From Gnetum montanum (lineage: Eukaryota; Streptophyta; Gnetopsida; Gnetales; Gnetaceae), in NCBI GenBank assembly GCA_015680685.1, contig MNCI01002152.1, positions 125,344 to 189,343 of the forward strand: 64,000 nt of DNA, written 5' to 3'. Below, piece by piece: positions 35,083-46,888 of this stretch. Position 1 is the stretch's first letter. Each line of letters starts with the position of its first letter. A model generated the notes under the pieces. It did not search any database. It was not told the origin of the DNA and worked only from the letters and a program-made list of their open reading frames with translations. The position numbers and the translations under genes are program-made.

Positions 35083-36405
35083 TGCTGAGGAAGGGTTGTT
35101 CTTTGTCTTCTGATTTAAAAAAAAAATTTATAGAGTGCATAAAGCTGACGAAGATTGCTAGGATTTGAGAGCTCGTGCTAGCTCCATGAGTATAAACGGA
35201 AGTGTCTATGCAGAGGAGCTTTTGGCAGCTACCATTATAGTTATATGCATGGTACCTCATGCATCATGTTAAAATTACTTAATTATAGGTACACTCATAC
35301 ATAGTTAACATATTACCTTAGAAGAAGAAAAACATAATAAAGCAAATGCTTCTTAGACAATGAGCTAATCACTATAGTTAACTTTCATTAGTTAGATTAA
35401 AGAACTTACTAAACAATATACGCATAATGCAATACCTTGTTTTATTAATGTCACTGCTACTAAGGCATTTATACCCATCTTTGTAGTCAATCTACATAAA
35501 GTAAAATAATCAGCATTAGAAGTAAGTACTTAAAACTTCTTCATAATTAAGAAAATTTTACAATGCTATTTTTTATATTACTAGACAATTCTACAAAAAG
35601 CGTATTGGTCTAATTGATCAAATGAGCATATCACACATGGTAGAAAATATTTCATAAAAGAGAGGGAGAGATCACCATGGGCAACTTCCACCAAGTCTTC
35701 CTTCTTGTGTAGTGATAGAAATATCTTTGAGAAGAAGACAAGGGTTCTTTTAAAGGGATCCCAATGTCATTTCTCAAAAGGTATTTACGTGAAGTTTTAC
35801 CTAAAGGATAGATTCAAAATAGAAGTGTGACAAGTTTGTACAACAAGTTCTAGATGGCAACAACATCATTACTATTTCTATATGCAAGACATTTACATGC
35901 ATAGTTAAGGAGAATCACTTTCCTGAAAAGAGAAAAAATCCTTGTAGCCTCATGATAGATTATGAGTGATAAGCAATCCCAATGTCTAATACTATAAATC
36001 AAAACTATACACAAGAGACCTAATCGTAATCCATGGTCTAGACTAGCACTGTAGCAAATGTTCAATCTTGGATCATTGTTATCTTAATTGTACTTGTGTA
36101 GACTTTAGTACATATGGTTAAGCACAATTAAGGTATGTGATATTAATGTTTTTCAGCCTTGAATTAAATATTATTAAAATATTAAAACACTAAATTCTAA
36201 TTTAACCTAAGTTACGTACAAGAAGTAAATCTATTCTAGCCTAAGTACTGAGTATTTGTTTCCAGCATACCATACACATCTTGAACATACAATAACATTG
36301 TTGGGTGACCAAGTGTGCATTCTTGGGCATGCAAAGTGGCACACTACTTTGATTACTAAATGTTAATGTATTTATACTCAAAATTAGTTGTACTTATTCC
36401 ATGTA
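35083..36405. repeat. Large direct duplication, copy 1
   Basis: Matches 48921-50310 at roughly 95% by eye, from TGCTGAGGAAGGG to TGTACTTATTCC. The right part is a B-related LTR (35963 onward) and the left part is probably element 5' internal sequence. Both copies begin at the same base, suggesting duplication of a genomic segment and not two insertions. Confidence 0.85.
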
Positions 36406-36812
36406 ATTATTATGCATATATGCATAAATAATTAACTAAGTGTATAGAAAAAGAAAATATTAAATAATTTACATTAAAGGTAAATTTAAACTTTGTCAAA
36501 CTATTGTAATGAATAGGAATTAATCTTAATCTTATTATAGTTCATGGATGGTATCTAGGTACAATTCACTAGAATAACACTCTATGTAATTAATATGAAT
36601 CTCTACTATAGACACTTGCTATCACTTTCTAACTTCTACAAAATAAAACTACAAGAGTTGGCTAAGATATCAACTAAAATGATGCATAAACATTATATGT
36701 ATACTATATTTATAAGCATTTTTATAACTACATTTAAAAAATACTTTAACATATCATAGGCTTAGGGGAATGGTGTAGGGATATCTATTCTAATCTCCTT
36801 TTCATCCCTACA
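35963..36812 (-). repeat. B-related LTR in duplication copy 1
   Basis: Starts TGAGTGATAAGCAATCCC. It shares ordered blocks with the B LTR (AAATCTATTCTAGCCTAA, TTCCAGCATACCATACACATCTT, TTGGGTGACCAAGTG, TTAGTTGTACTTATTCCA). It ends near CATCCCTACA; the end is an estimate. Confidence 0.5.
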
Positions 36813-36849
36813 GGTAGTTGATTGTATCATCTCTTCTAATAACAATACG

Positions 36850-37021
36850 AGGCAAGGCAAGGCGACCATATCAATGTATATTTTCAAATCCAGACAATAT
36901 TTCATTGGAAATTATGAAATACGTACCCACTACGAATTTAATATGCTTCTGTACGCGCTCCCGAATCCGATGTGAACAGTTTGTCAAAATTTATAGGGAA
37001 TCGCAAATCTCCGGCGCATAG
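36850..37021 (+). pseudogene. F-box-like fragment, copy 1
   Basis: The plus-strand frame ends at the stop 37019-37021 and reads DNISLEIMKYVPTTNLICFC then CEQFVKIYRESQISGA. ISLxIMKYVPxxxLxxFC weakly resembles the first helices of an F-box. A second copy at 48709-48887 keeps the same frame and stop with many substitutions. No complete gene surrounds it. Identity is uncertain. Confidence 0.4.
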
Positions 37022-37090
37022 CTATGCATCAAAAGAATCGGATTCGTGGAAGGGAGAACTCGAGGATTCATGATTCTGAACGTGTTTGGG

Positions 37091-38662
37091 TATCTATGCA
37101 TCAAGAAAAAGTGGGGATGGGTTCGTAGCCGAGGACGTGATAGAGAAAATTAAGCTCTGGCGTACGGCCAACCTACCCACGCCTAAGTTCTCTGGCAATT
37201 TGCCAACGCTAGTGGCGTTGTGGATCTTATGGCCACCGAAGTTCTCTAGCAATTCGCTGACGTTGGCAACGTTGTGGATCCTATGGCAGGCCAGGAACGA
37301 TCAGGTCTTTAAAGGGATGGCTCTTCCCCAACCGGCAGGTTTCGTAGACTCTGGCGTGAAGTTACTACGGCAATGGGTACACACGCTCACCTCAAGCCTC
37401 CCGCCACCGCTCTCCAAAATCGGCCAGATCTCTGGCATTGGGTTACACGAATGGGGTGGACCTGCGTGCTGCCATGCATCGTGGCAAACCCAGAGATGGA
37501 TACCCAACCATTCTACACGAACTGGGGGGGAGAGGTTACTGTGTTCTGGGGGCACCAAATCTTGGTCACTGTCGACGCGGTGGCTGCTGTGATTGGTGCC
37601 CCCGCCATGGCTGCCACGATTGGTGCACTCGCCAGGGAGGACCATATTCCCCCAATTCACAGGATCACACTCCACGGTAGCAGATTTCTTCCAGGGCCCC
37701 ATCCCCAGGACGACAAGTGGACACATACGGGGATGGCCCTCTCGCCTGACTAGCAGGCTGCGGTGGAGTTGGTGGAGCAGTGCTTCATTCAGTCAGGCTT
37801 GCACCACAAACTAAATGGGGTGCACTTTAAGTTCCTCCAGAACATGCATACCAAGACTCCCGTCAACCTTCCGCTGTTCCTCTGGGAGTCTCCAGGCTCT
37901 GTGGCTAGCTGGGACCTCGGTCTGTGGCTGGCTGGGACCCGGTCTCGCTGCTTCAGCAGCCACCTCGTCCAACGCAAAAGGAGGAGGAGTGGGTACCGGG
38001 AGGAGGGTACTGCGGCTAAGAACAGGGCCTCGATTATGCCCCTAGGGTCCTACATGATGCTCACAGTGGACGGGACGAGTACGGGTAAGTCCTGGAGGGT
38101 GAGGAGCCGAAGACAAAGGATAGCCCCACAGACAAAACTAAGCTGCTCCCCCCACAGTCGCAAATCCAGACGCTGCTTTGGATTGAAGACATTATCAAAG
38201 CCCATATGACGGGCATTGCCCAGATAATAGATAATAGAGGAAAATAGACAACGCCTAGTGGCACGCCCAGGGCAGCCGGTTCCAAGACGGCAAATAGTCG
38301 AAGAGAATCAAAACTCCAGCCACAACTCCCCCAAAAGTTAGTGGGGGGTGGTGGGGGAGGGAAGCACCTGGGTGAGGCCCGGTTCGGGTTTGCTCTCTGG
38401 TTAATGGTCAGGGATAGGACCGGCGGCTCGTAGACGGGGATGCCCATGGCAGGGGTGGTTCACGGGGGAGGGCTAGTGTTCCTGGTCAATGTGGGGCTAG
38501 CTACTCTGGCCTGTGCTGTACTGATGTATAGCACCGCAAACGGGGGGATTCTGGGCTAGTGTTCTTGGTCGGTGTGGGGCCAACTGCTCTGGCCTACACT
38601 ATACGGATGTTAGCATTTTTTAAGGAATCCAAATTCGCTCGATTTTTTCCAAAAAAAAAAAT
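37091..38662 (+). mobile_element. 3' part of a plant L1-like LINE with A tail
   Basis: A GC-richer block ends in a poly-A run (about 38651-38661) after GGATGTTAGCATTTTTTAAGG, a common 3' end of plant LINEs. The coding part at 37220-37320 has ATLWILWQARNDQVFKG, resembling the Trp-x-x-Trp-x-x-Arg-Asn motif after LINE reverse transcriptases. Downstream frames (to about 38210) are Trp/Pro-rich and unassigned. A direct repeat of about 90 bp lies near 38470-38612. The RT domain is absent (5' truncation). A paralogous site near 47581 lacks this block. Confidence 0.6.
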
Positions 38663-38808
38663 TAAATCTCATATATCATAAAAAAACATTGTAGAATATA
38701 GAACAAATACAATGTAAATTCAAAATATTGTTAATGCTTAAAAATTGCATAAAAGATTGCAATGAAACATTAAGTATTGAGTCTCATGTGTGTTATAAAA
38801 TATTTTAG

Positions 38809-38838
38809 CATTATCATATATATATATATATGATAATG
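38809..38838. repeat. Perfect 30-bp AT palindrome
   Basis: CATTATCATATA..TATATGATAATG reads the same on both strands. It lies between the LINE tail and the hAT 3' end. Confidence 0.85.
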
Positions 38839-38913
38839 TTACAAAATTATCTATCTCTTTTTAAATCACAAAAGAGTTTCTTGCCAAAGCTTAGAAGTTG
38901 TCACATTGTTCAA

Positions 38914-41467
38914 AGTTTAATTTTTGCCTATATTTTCTCCTTGCTCTACACTAAAGAGTAAATTTGTAAAACCTGCTTCATTTTGTTCTATGTCATTAAT
39001 ATCATTTGCATGGTAATCATTTTCATCAAGGATTGAATCATCAATATTAAAATTCATTGCTCCAGGAACATTAACTAAGTAAATAGAATAACTTTCTCTA
39101 TCATCAACTATTGGAACATCATCATCTTTTGGATTAACATCCCAACCAAGAGTAGGTGATTGCCTATATTTTATTTCCTTTCTTTCTTCCAATCTAATCA
39201 TGCTATGAACATATACTAATTTTTTAGCTCTTTTTGGAGCCAGACTATTTCTTTTGATCCGATGAATGAAAGAATATGTTGATCAATTTCTTTCAACAGC
39301 AGAAAAAGATGCAACCTACATAAATGATAAAAACAAGAATAAATTTTTTCATTGTTAAAAGATTCATTTTATAAATTATTCAAAACTTAATCAATAAACA
39401 AACTCATTTGAAACTTCAGACCTAATAGCCTACTAATCATGGTATTTAAAGAATGCATAATGATATATAAAACATCACTATTTCAAGTTTTTGAATATCA
39501 CATTTCATAACTTAATTAAAAAAATTAATACATTTTAATATTTGTTATATGTTTAATGAAAAACTAATTGTATTACCTGAGAAAGAAGCTTCACTGCTAA
39601 AGTTTGAAGTTTAGGAGTATCTCCACCATGCAAACTCCACCATCTAGCTGGATCTTCTTGAGCTATTCCATCCATTTCAAGTATAGCATCTTCACATTTA
39701 AATGTTTTTGCATGTCCTTTAGTAAATTGAAGTCATTCCTTTCTAATTAAGCTAGCCTCACAAGGTGAATGTAACCATTTAACATATTCTAAAAAACCTG
39801 TTCTTACATCAAAATCATCACAAGGCCTTGTTGTATTTTTATCTCTATATTTTGAAGAATACCACTTAATATTTAATGCATATGTAGCCATATGCAATGG
39901 GGTATTTGTAGCATTCCATCTTTTTAGAATCAATGGAAGTAACTGAGCATTATAAAAATCAAGAGAGCTATCCATTTCTATAACCCTTTTTTTAATTTCT
40001 GTTAACATATTTTCATAAATTACATAAATTTCTCCTAATGCAGGTGTATGTGTATCAGCATGATTAATGAAATCAACAATAGGTTGCAACATGCTAACAA
40101 TCCTCCTACAATATAACAAATACTTGTTTTTAATAAGATATAAAGATGCAAACAATAAAAAATAAAGAATTATATTTCAAATAAATTATTTCTTACTTTA
40201 TTTTTTTCTACCACTCATTTGATAAAATCTTTTCTGTAACACTCTTTCCCATAATTGTGTTGGCTTCCTCCCTATTCTTCCATTTAGTGGTTATAACCAT
40301 TGTTTGTAATAATTCTTGTATCTCTTGCATTCTCTCCAACATTATGAAATATGAAGCATACCTATTTAACAAAATTTATAATTAGTTTAGCATTAATAAA
40401 TCAAATTTCTTAAAAACACACAATATAGATTTTTGTATTCTATTACTTTGTTTCTATAGATTTTTTGAAAGTCTTATTTTTGCTACATTCTCTGAACAAG
40501 GAATTTGAATAATGATGATTGCAAATGAAAATTTGTATGTCTCTTGCATCTATAATAAGCTTTTTCACCCAATCAATTTTACCAATATCACGAAGTGTAT
40601 TATTTAGAGAATGAACATAGCAAGGAGTCCAAAATATATTTGGATGAATCATTTTTTATCATTTTTCCTACACACCTACAAACAGGAGTTAAATCTGTTA
40701 TAATTTGAATAATGTTGCTGGAACTAATAGTTGCAATTGCTATCTTTAATAATTTGGCTTGAAAATTAGCATCTTTTATATGATTGGAGCAATCTATAGC
40801 ATTAAGAAAAAATGGTCCAAGTTGACAACTAATTATAATATTAATTAATGAACGTTGACGAATATCAGCCCATCCATCTATTATAATAGAACAACCACTT
40901 TGCTCTCAAAATTGTTTCCATTCCTCTAACTTTTTCATGCCAAGTTCATACCTCTCATCAAGAAGATCATTTTGAATTTTATCTTCAGTTGGAGGGATAT
41001 AAGATAGACCTGCCATATAAAAATATTAGTTTTACTAATAATTTTAAATAAAAAATGATAATTTAAAATTTAAAAATATTACCTGCTTCAATGGCACAAC
41101 GAATTGCTTCTTTGAATGAAGGAGTACGTGCAAGTTTAAATGGTAATCCATTTGCATAGAAGNATATTCCTATTTTATTTTCTAATGTCTGAAAGAAATG
41201 ATGATGTATTCGTGTACCACTTGTAGTGAATTCATGACTACATACATGATACTTCCATCTTTTGCTTCCACCTCCTTTACTCCTACAAGTGTCTAATTGT
41301 GTTACGAATTGTTTTAATGGAGATTTCAAAATAAATCTACCTTTCCCAAATGGTTTCAAAATTTTCATATTACAGTATAAGACATTTTTTTCTTGTGATG
41401 CATTTTCCTCCAATAGAGTACTATCTATTTCATTCTCATTGCTATCTCTGTCTTGAATAGAGCTCAT
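38914..41467 (-). pseudogene. hAT transposase (BED finger, DUF659), five exons, decayed
   Basis: Exon 1 (41467-41083) starts MSSIQDRDSN and carries a BED-type zinc finger (RWKYHVCSHEFTTSGTRIHHHF). Its donor GT at 41082 joins in phase to exon 2 (from 41009, after CAG), which holds the DUF659 core: a stop at a former codon before EQSGCSIIIDGWADIRQRSL, CQLGPFFLNAIDCSNHIKDA, a frameshift, then NIFWTPCYVHSLNNTLRDIGKIDWVKK. Exon 3 is about 40361-40200 and exon 4 about 40105-39578. Exon 5 (about 39313-38914) has the dimerisation motif FSAVERN-stop-STYSFIHRIKRN, with a stop at the expected Trp. The protein would cut and paste hAT elements. No terminal repeats or 8-bp duplication were found. N at 41163. 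Confidence 0.8.
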
Positions 41468-41469
41468 CT

Positions 41470-42990
41470 TTATGACTTTGTAAATATTAATGGTAAAAAT
41501 TAGAAAATGAGATATAACTGCTACTCTTCACAAAAATTAAAATGAATTTTTAAAAAAATTACAAATAGATATACTTACCAATTACCCAAATTACTGTGAC
41601 TAAAGGTACTATTTTTTCTTTTTCTGCTAGCAAAGAGCTTTAAAAAAAATGTCTTAAGAGCTTTAACACTAAAATGTCATTCAATGCAATAAATCTGAAA
41701 ATGCAAAACAATAATAGAGTCAGGGGAAAAATTAAAAATACAAAATAGTGATAACTTTAAAAATAACAAGATGAAATTTTAATAAGGAATAAAAAAATTG
41801 AAAATCATAGACAAATGTACTTAATAATTGTTGAAACAAAGGCAGGATTTCATAAAATATGAAATATGACATCATGAAGGAATTGCTTCGTTGAATGAAG
41901 GAATAAAGCCCAAGTTGAAGAATAGTGAAAGCAGTTTTAATGCATGCAAAAAGGATTTAACTGACAACTGCAAGTAGGGTTTGGTCTACATAATTTTGAG
42001 TCTATTAATCAATCTTTTCTGCTTTGATCAAAAGAAACAAACCAACCAACCCAAGCATTAACTAATTAAAGTGAAATGTTTTTTGGAAGCTTAACAATAA
42101 TGCAAAACCACTTCAGTAATTTTTTTCTAGTACATTTTCAAAGAGTGACAAGACATCGATGCACTAAGAACTTAAGCACACTTCAAAAAATAAAAACTCA
42201 ATTATCTAAAACATTAAAAATGGTTCCGTGTTGTATACTGAACAAAAAGCTGTTTTGAAATTGTTAATGATGAAAAGTATAATAAATATTTAGCCAAGGT
42301 AAGAGAATCTGTTCTCTTTCCGCTAAAATCTCCAATGTGTTTTCTTCAAGCATTCACCCTAACATTAAACTCTGCAACGTCAAATAAAGATAGGGACAGA
42401 AAATTTTTGATATTCAGTTGGACCATTAATCTTGCTGTATTTAACCAAAGTACGAAACACAAAGGAAAAGTTTCGAAAAATAACACGAATTGAACCATAA
42501 AAAAAATGATTCAACGAGAACCTCCAAATATTTTATCTCCTTGAACAAATTGTAATCAAACATGAAAAATTTGACAAGATCTTAAAAGAACCTTAAAGAA
42601 AAAAATGATTGAAACAAACAACTAGTAAGTGAGACAGTTTTTTTATGTACATAAAGATGAAATAGTTTTTTTATGTACATAAAGAAAGGACTCACCATGT
42701 CAGAAATGCGGCTAGACTAAGTAACCTGGAAGTAGGCTTCGAGAAGTAAAGGCTTGCGCAAGCAACCCCAAATAAACAGATGGTTAGGGTAAGCAAAAAG
42801 ATCCTCAACAGCCGTGAACACATGAAAAATCATATGATAGCTGATACACTATATATGCCATAGTTGTTCATCGATATGAAAAGAATCGATATGAACCTTT
42901 CTTTTTAAATATTTTTAATAGAAAATCAAACGATAGCTAACAACAACATTTTCACCCAAATCAGGGTAGACGAAAAAAGGTTTCCTCAAC
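41470..42990. other. AT-rich DNA between hAT and inverted-arm element
   Basis: No coding signal. A 24-bp tandem duplication (TTTTTTTATGTACATAAAGA) sits near 42636-42685. The hAT 5' terminus should lie here but was not identified. Confidence 0.4.
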
Positions 42991-43043
42991 AAATTTACTG
43001 CTCTCACGAGAACTTTGATGCATATTTGAAATTAAGTATAATA

Positions 43044-43653
43044 TTTTAAAAAAACATTATCCATGGGGAATATACTTAATTTCAAATATGCATCGAAGTT
43101 CCGTGAAAGCAGCGAATTTGTAATGGCTGGAAGACGCCATTTTAATTTCCATTTCCACTCTTCTAACAATGTAGGGCATTAAGTATCATGTGCGAAAGAC
43201 GTGAATCATTGACGTTGAACCTATTCGACAAAATAGATGCGGGTAAAAACCAACAGCATTACCTGAATACAGTGTTGTTCGGTTCAGTGGGTTGGTTTCC
43301 TGATCGATCCAAGGGTGTAGATTTCACGAACCCTGGTGGATTCGGGCACACACGTAAAATCCGCATTGGTACGTAAATTATAATTTTTCTTGCCATGGTG
43401 TCTCCATTTTCAACTTTCAACCATAGCATTCATTGTCCATTCAAATCTTCTGTTTTTACCTGCCTGTTTTTACTGCAAATCATTCATTGTCCATTCAAAT
43501 CTTATCTGCTTTTACCTGCCCGTTTTTACTGCTAATCGCGTCCACGTCAAACACCTTTTAGTCTACCATTACCAATTCGCTGCTCTCACGGGAACTTTGA
43601 TGCATATTTGAAATTAAGTATATTCCGCATGCATAGATAATGTTTTTTTAAAA
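43044..43653. mobile_element. 610-bp element with ~85-bp inverted arms
   Basis: Arm b (43044-43126) and arm c (43566-43653) are near-perfect inverted copies: TTTTAAAAAAACATTAT, GAATATACTTAATTTCAAATATGCATC and GAATT(T/G)GTAATGG occur in both. A third arm copy (42991-43040) sits just left, inverted against arm b and forming a hairpin with it. Inside is a 62-codon frame (43188-43376, MCERRESLTLNLF) without recognised motif and a 57-bp tandem duplication at about 43428-43540. It looks like a foldback/MITE-type element. Confidence 0.6.
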
Positions 43654-43880
43654 TGAAAAAAAAAATTAAAAAATCTTTTCCATCTTAAATAATTGTTTAT
43701 ATTTATTTTCTGACTTGCTTACAAAATATATGGCCGCCTTTCTGGACCAGAGTTGTCTGTCTACACATGAACGGTAGAGAAACCCTTGTTCTCTGGCTCC
43801 ATTAGCACACCTTACGAAGTCGGTTAATTCTACCAAGGCATGCCATTAAATATAGCATGCTATCGCCGTCTGCCTAGAGA

Positions 43881-43888
43881 TATATACC
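43881..43888 (+). promoter_or_regulatory. Possible TATA box of the VQ gene
   Basis: TATATACC about 80 bp before the ATG at 43969. Another AT-rich candidate (TTAAATATAG) lies at about 43846. Confidence 0.4.
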
Positions 43889-43968
43889 GATCAGGGCCCT
43901 CGACTGACTGAAGAGGATTGGAGGCGATATCACAGTTTCCGGTGGTAGTTTTGGGAGGAAGAAGAATA

Positions 43969-44457
43969 ATGAAGCAGCAGCTGCCCGATTCTACTTCTTC
44001 TTTTTCTTCGACTTCGCCCAGGAGACTGAAGAGCAGCGGCAGCGGCAAGAATATGAAGATCGTGAAGGTGAAAGTTGATGCGTGTGAATTCAGGTATTTT
44101 GTGCAGAAACTCACAGGCAGATCCACTAGTAAAGAAGATGCTGCTGCTGTTGGTGTTGGTGTTGGCAAAGACGAAAACTGTGCCGACGGTAGCAATGGTT
44201 CTGTAACCGTGCTGAAGCCCAAACCCGTCCGGCCTCAAGCTCAACTTCAAGTTCCCAGCAGCGTCGTGGGTCAGAGTAATTACGACAATTTTTGGATGTC
44301 ATCTTGTCTCTATGATTCTCCTACGAGTGCTACTTGTACTGTTACATCAACACCAGGCATGGATTTGAATGGCGGCAGAGCTTCTTGCTTCAGCGACCTG
44401 GAGACTTTTCTGGGTATCAACGGCCATGAAATGCTCGACAATACCGTGCATTTTTGA
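43969..44457 (+). CDS. VQ-motif protein, 162 residues, single exon
   Basis: ATG at 43969 starts MKQQLPDSTSSFSSTSPRRL; the frame is also open upstream but has no ATG there. At about residues 41-50 lies FRYFVQKLTG, an exact FxxxVQxLTG motif, preceded by a Lys/Val-rich segment. The rest is Ser/Gly/Pro-rich and disordered-looking with a conserved-type C-terminus (YDNFWMSSCLYDSP, DLETFLGI) and a stop at 44455-44457. VQ proteins are plant nuclear co-regulators that bind WRKY transcription factors through this motif in defence and development. Length and lack of introns fit the family. It is the best intact gene here. The partner and condition cannot be told from sequence. Confidence 0.9.
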   Translation: MKQQLPDSTSSFSSTSPRRLKSSGSGKNMKIVKVKVDACEFRYFVQKLTGRSTSKEDAAAVGVGVGKDENCADGSNGSVTVLKPKPVRPQAQLQVPSSVVGQSNYDNFWMSSCLYDSPTSATCTVTSTPGMDLNGGRASCFSDLETFLGINGHEMLDNTVHF

Positions 44458-44972
44458 CATATATAACTCATAGTTTTGATTTGGCTGTTGTCCCATGTAA
44501 ATAGCAGAAGACAACTTGGTTATGAGTAGTAAAAAGTCCGGTAATGAATTCATGGCTTTCATGCGTACTTTGGTTTTCCTTGGTAGCCTCTCTTCCTGTC
44601 TGTGCGGTAGGAAACTAGGACAGCAACTTTATGTTTTTGGGTAATGCAAGGGCTATGTTCCACTGGGAATCGGCAATTGAAGGAATGAAACTATCCAGAA
44701 GGATACAGTTAATTCATAAATTAGCTTTACGTGCTAAGAATTGCGAATCATCTAGCACCCGGATTGAGCTGGGATGCGTGAAATCCATGTTCATGTTTTT
44801 GTTCCATTAGCTGCAACGATGTTTTTAATTAGTATTTACGGTTTCTTTCCAGGTCTCATAGCAATAATCTAGTTGGTTAACGTCTTGAATTTGACTAATA
44901 ACATAACTTTTATGAATAATATCAAAGAAAAAACGTCGGAGACGCAAGGAAGATACTTTTTGTCTTCTGCCT
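44458..44972. other. 3' flank of the VQ gene
   Basis: Probable 3' untranslated region and downstream spacer. No canonical AATAAA close to the stop and no other gene seen. Confidence 0.4.
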
Positions 44973-45668
44973 GGTTAGTCTAAGATGATGTAATCCTACT
45001 TTTGACTTATTATAAAAAAGTATTTACTAAATAGCTTATATATTTCTTCCCAATGATCAAGACAAATGAGGTTTTTAGACTTTGCTTCAAAAAGCATTGA
45101 AGGGTTTGTATTTGTCAATGTGTACTTTTAACAAATGATGGGAAATTCATATTCAAATTATTAAATAAAGAATTACTACATGTGGGTTTGAGTTTGAGAT
45201 TTGCGTGGTTAGTCTAAGATGATGTAATCCTACTTTTGACTTATTATAAAAAAGTATTTACTAAATAGCTTATATATTTCTTCCCAATGATCAAGACAAA
45301 TGAGGCTTTTAGACTTTGCTTCAAAAAACATTGAAGGGTTTGTATTTGTTAATGTGTACTTTTAACAAATGATGGGAAATTCATATTCAAATTATTAAAT
45401 AAAGAATTACTACATGTGGGTTTGAGTTTGAGATTTGCGTGGTTAGTCTAAGATGATGTAATCCTACTTTTGACTTATTATAAAAAAGTATTTACTAAAT
45501 AGCTTATATATTTCTTCCCAATGATCAAGACAAATGAGGCTTTTAGACTTTGCTTCAAAAAACATTGAAGGGTTTGTATTTGTCAATGTGTACTTTTAAC
45601 AAATGATGGGAAATTCATATTCAAATTATTAAATAAAGAATTACTACATGTGGGTTTGAGTTTGAGAT
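44973..45668. repeat. Three-copy 234-bp tandem repeat
   Basis: Copies begin at 44973, 45207 and 45441, each with GGTTAGTCTAAGATGATGTA and ending TTTGAGTTTGAGAT. They differ at only a few positions (for example AGGTTTTTAG/AGGCTTTTAG), so the array is young compared with the surrounding elements. No conserved frame. Confidence 0.9.
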
Positions 45669-46130
45669 CTCACATTGAATATGCTTCTTCACAAGGCATT
45701 GTTGAATATATAAGTTTAGATAATGGAAGATGAAATATAAATGGTTATACAGTTGTGAATTAAGAAGTTATAGCATATGGCTTGTGAATCGAGAAGTTGT
45801 TAGAGCATGTTCATTGTTGTTTAAAAGTTATAGGTTTAATTCTAAAAGGTATGGTGTATTTTGGATGTTTTGTTTGGCTTAAGTTTGTATCTAGCAGGTT
45901 GTTGTGTTCTACAAAGGTATATATATAGTTATCTAGTTGTGGTTCTAAGACCCCCCTTCCACCATGTAGCTTGTGAGTTAAAGGTAAGTGGTTAGAAAGC
46001 TTGATTCCAAGTATGCTATAGAAAATCATCCTTAAATTCTTTGCTCACTTTAAACTTTAAACACATGGACCATATATAGAAGGGATGATGGCATTAAAAT
46101 GATGTTTTTTTTTTAGAAAAATAAAAACAA

Positions 46131-46290
46131 TGTGGTGTTAGCTTAGTGGTAAGACTCTTGATTTGAAAGCTTCAAGTCATGGCTTCAATTCTAGAAGGCA
46201 ATGTTGAGTTTTAAAGTTCTACTTGGACTATATATCTTGGGGTGCACCTATATTAGAATTATTTAAAGGTTGCAACACCCCCTTTCCCTA
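46131..46290 (+). mobile_element. tRNA-derived SINE-like unit
   Basis: TTAGCTTAGTGGTAA resembles a Pol III A box and GGCTTCAATTCT, about 45 bp on, resembles a B box. A non-tRNA tail follows to about 46290. The cloverleaf does not fold well, so it is not a working tRNA gene. Confidence 0.4.
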
Positions 46291-46888
46291 CTACCCACCA
46301 AAAATGATGATTTGTATGTTAATGTGACATGGTTATATTTCTCTCAACCCATGAAAGTACAAATTGGTTTAGAAAAAACAAACTTAAACTTGGGTTATGT
46401 TGGTTCTATGATTGTTAGGTACAGATTCTAACATAGTTGAAATATAATGAAAAAATGAATTGTAGTGTATTTCAAAGTTCAACTTGATAGGTGGTACGAT
46501 CAATGACTTTATAACTCATTGGTAGGATCAATGACTTTATAACTCACCATTGATTCTTAGAGCTCTAAAATCAAGAGTCTTGAGGTGTACTTTGACAATA
46601 TTAGGTGCAAAGAACAAAAATGACATATTAATTGAGTCCCGATACTATTTCAAAACCATATTGATGGTGAAAATGACATTAATTGAGTCCCAATACTGTT
46701 TGAGACCATGTCGATTTGCATAGAAGATGAAAATGACAGAATGAGAGGACATTATAGATGAGTCCGGAAAAGCCATGTCGGTTTTGATCGAAGGATGAAA
46801 ATGACAGAAAATGCAATGCTCAAGACTCAATTTCTTTTGTTTTTCCAAAAGAAGTTTTACTTTTCCACCCGGTAAAATGTAAGTCTTT

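Noticed and set aside
37086-38447. Several overlapping long frames on both strands
   Set aside because: High GC in the LINE-derived block opens frames by chance; only the part near 37220-37320 shows a LINE-like motif.
41860-41930. Second copy of hAT exon 1 sequence (GAATTGCTTC..TTGAATGAAGGA)
   Set aside because: Only about 25 bases match 41100-41125 with no continuation; probably chance or a tiny duplication.
43918-43968. Longer N-terminus for the VQ protein
   Set aside because: The extra codons begin at TTG; the first ATG in frame is 43969.
43930-44250. Antisense frames over the VQ gene
   Set aside because: Shadow frames of a GC-richer coding exon without motifs.
44973-45668. CRISPR array
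   Set aside because: 234-bp units are contiguous and lack alternating spacers; the DNA is eukaryotic.
46131-46200. Functional tRNA gene
   Set aside because: A- and B-box-like sequences are present, but no acceptor stem pairs and no clear anticodon loop; a SINE is more likely.
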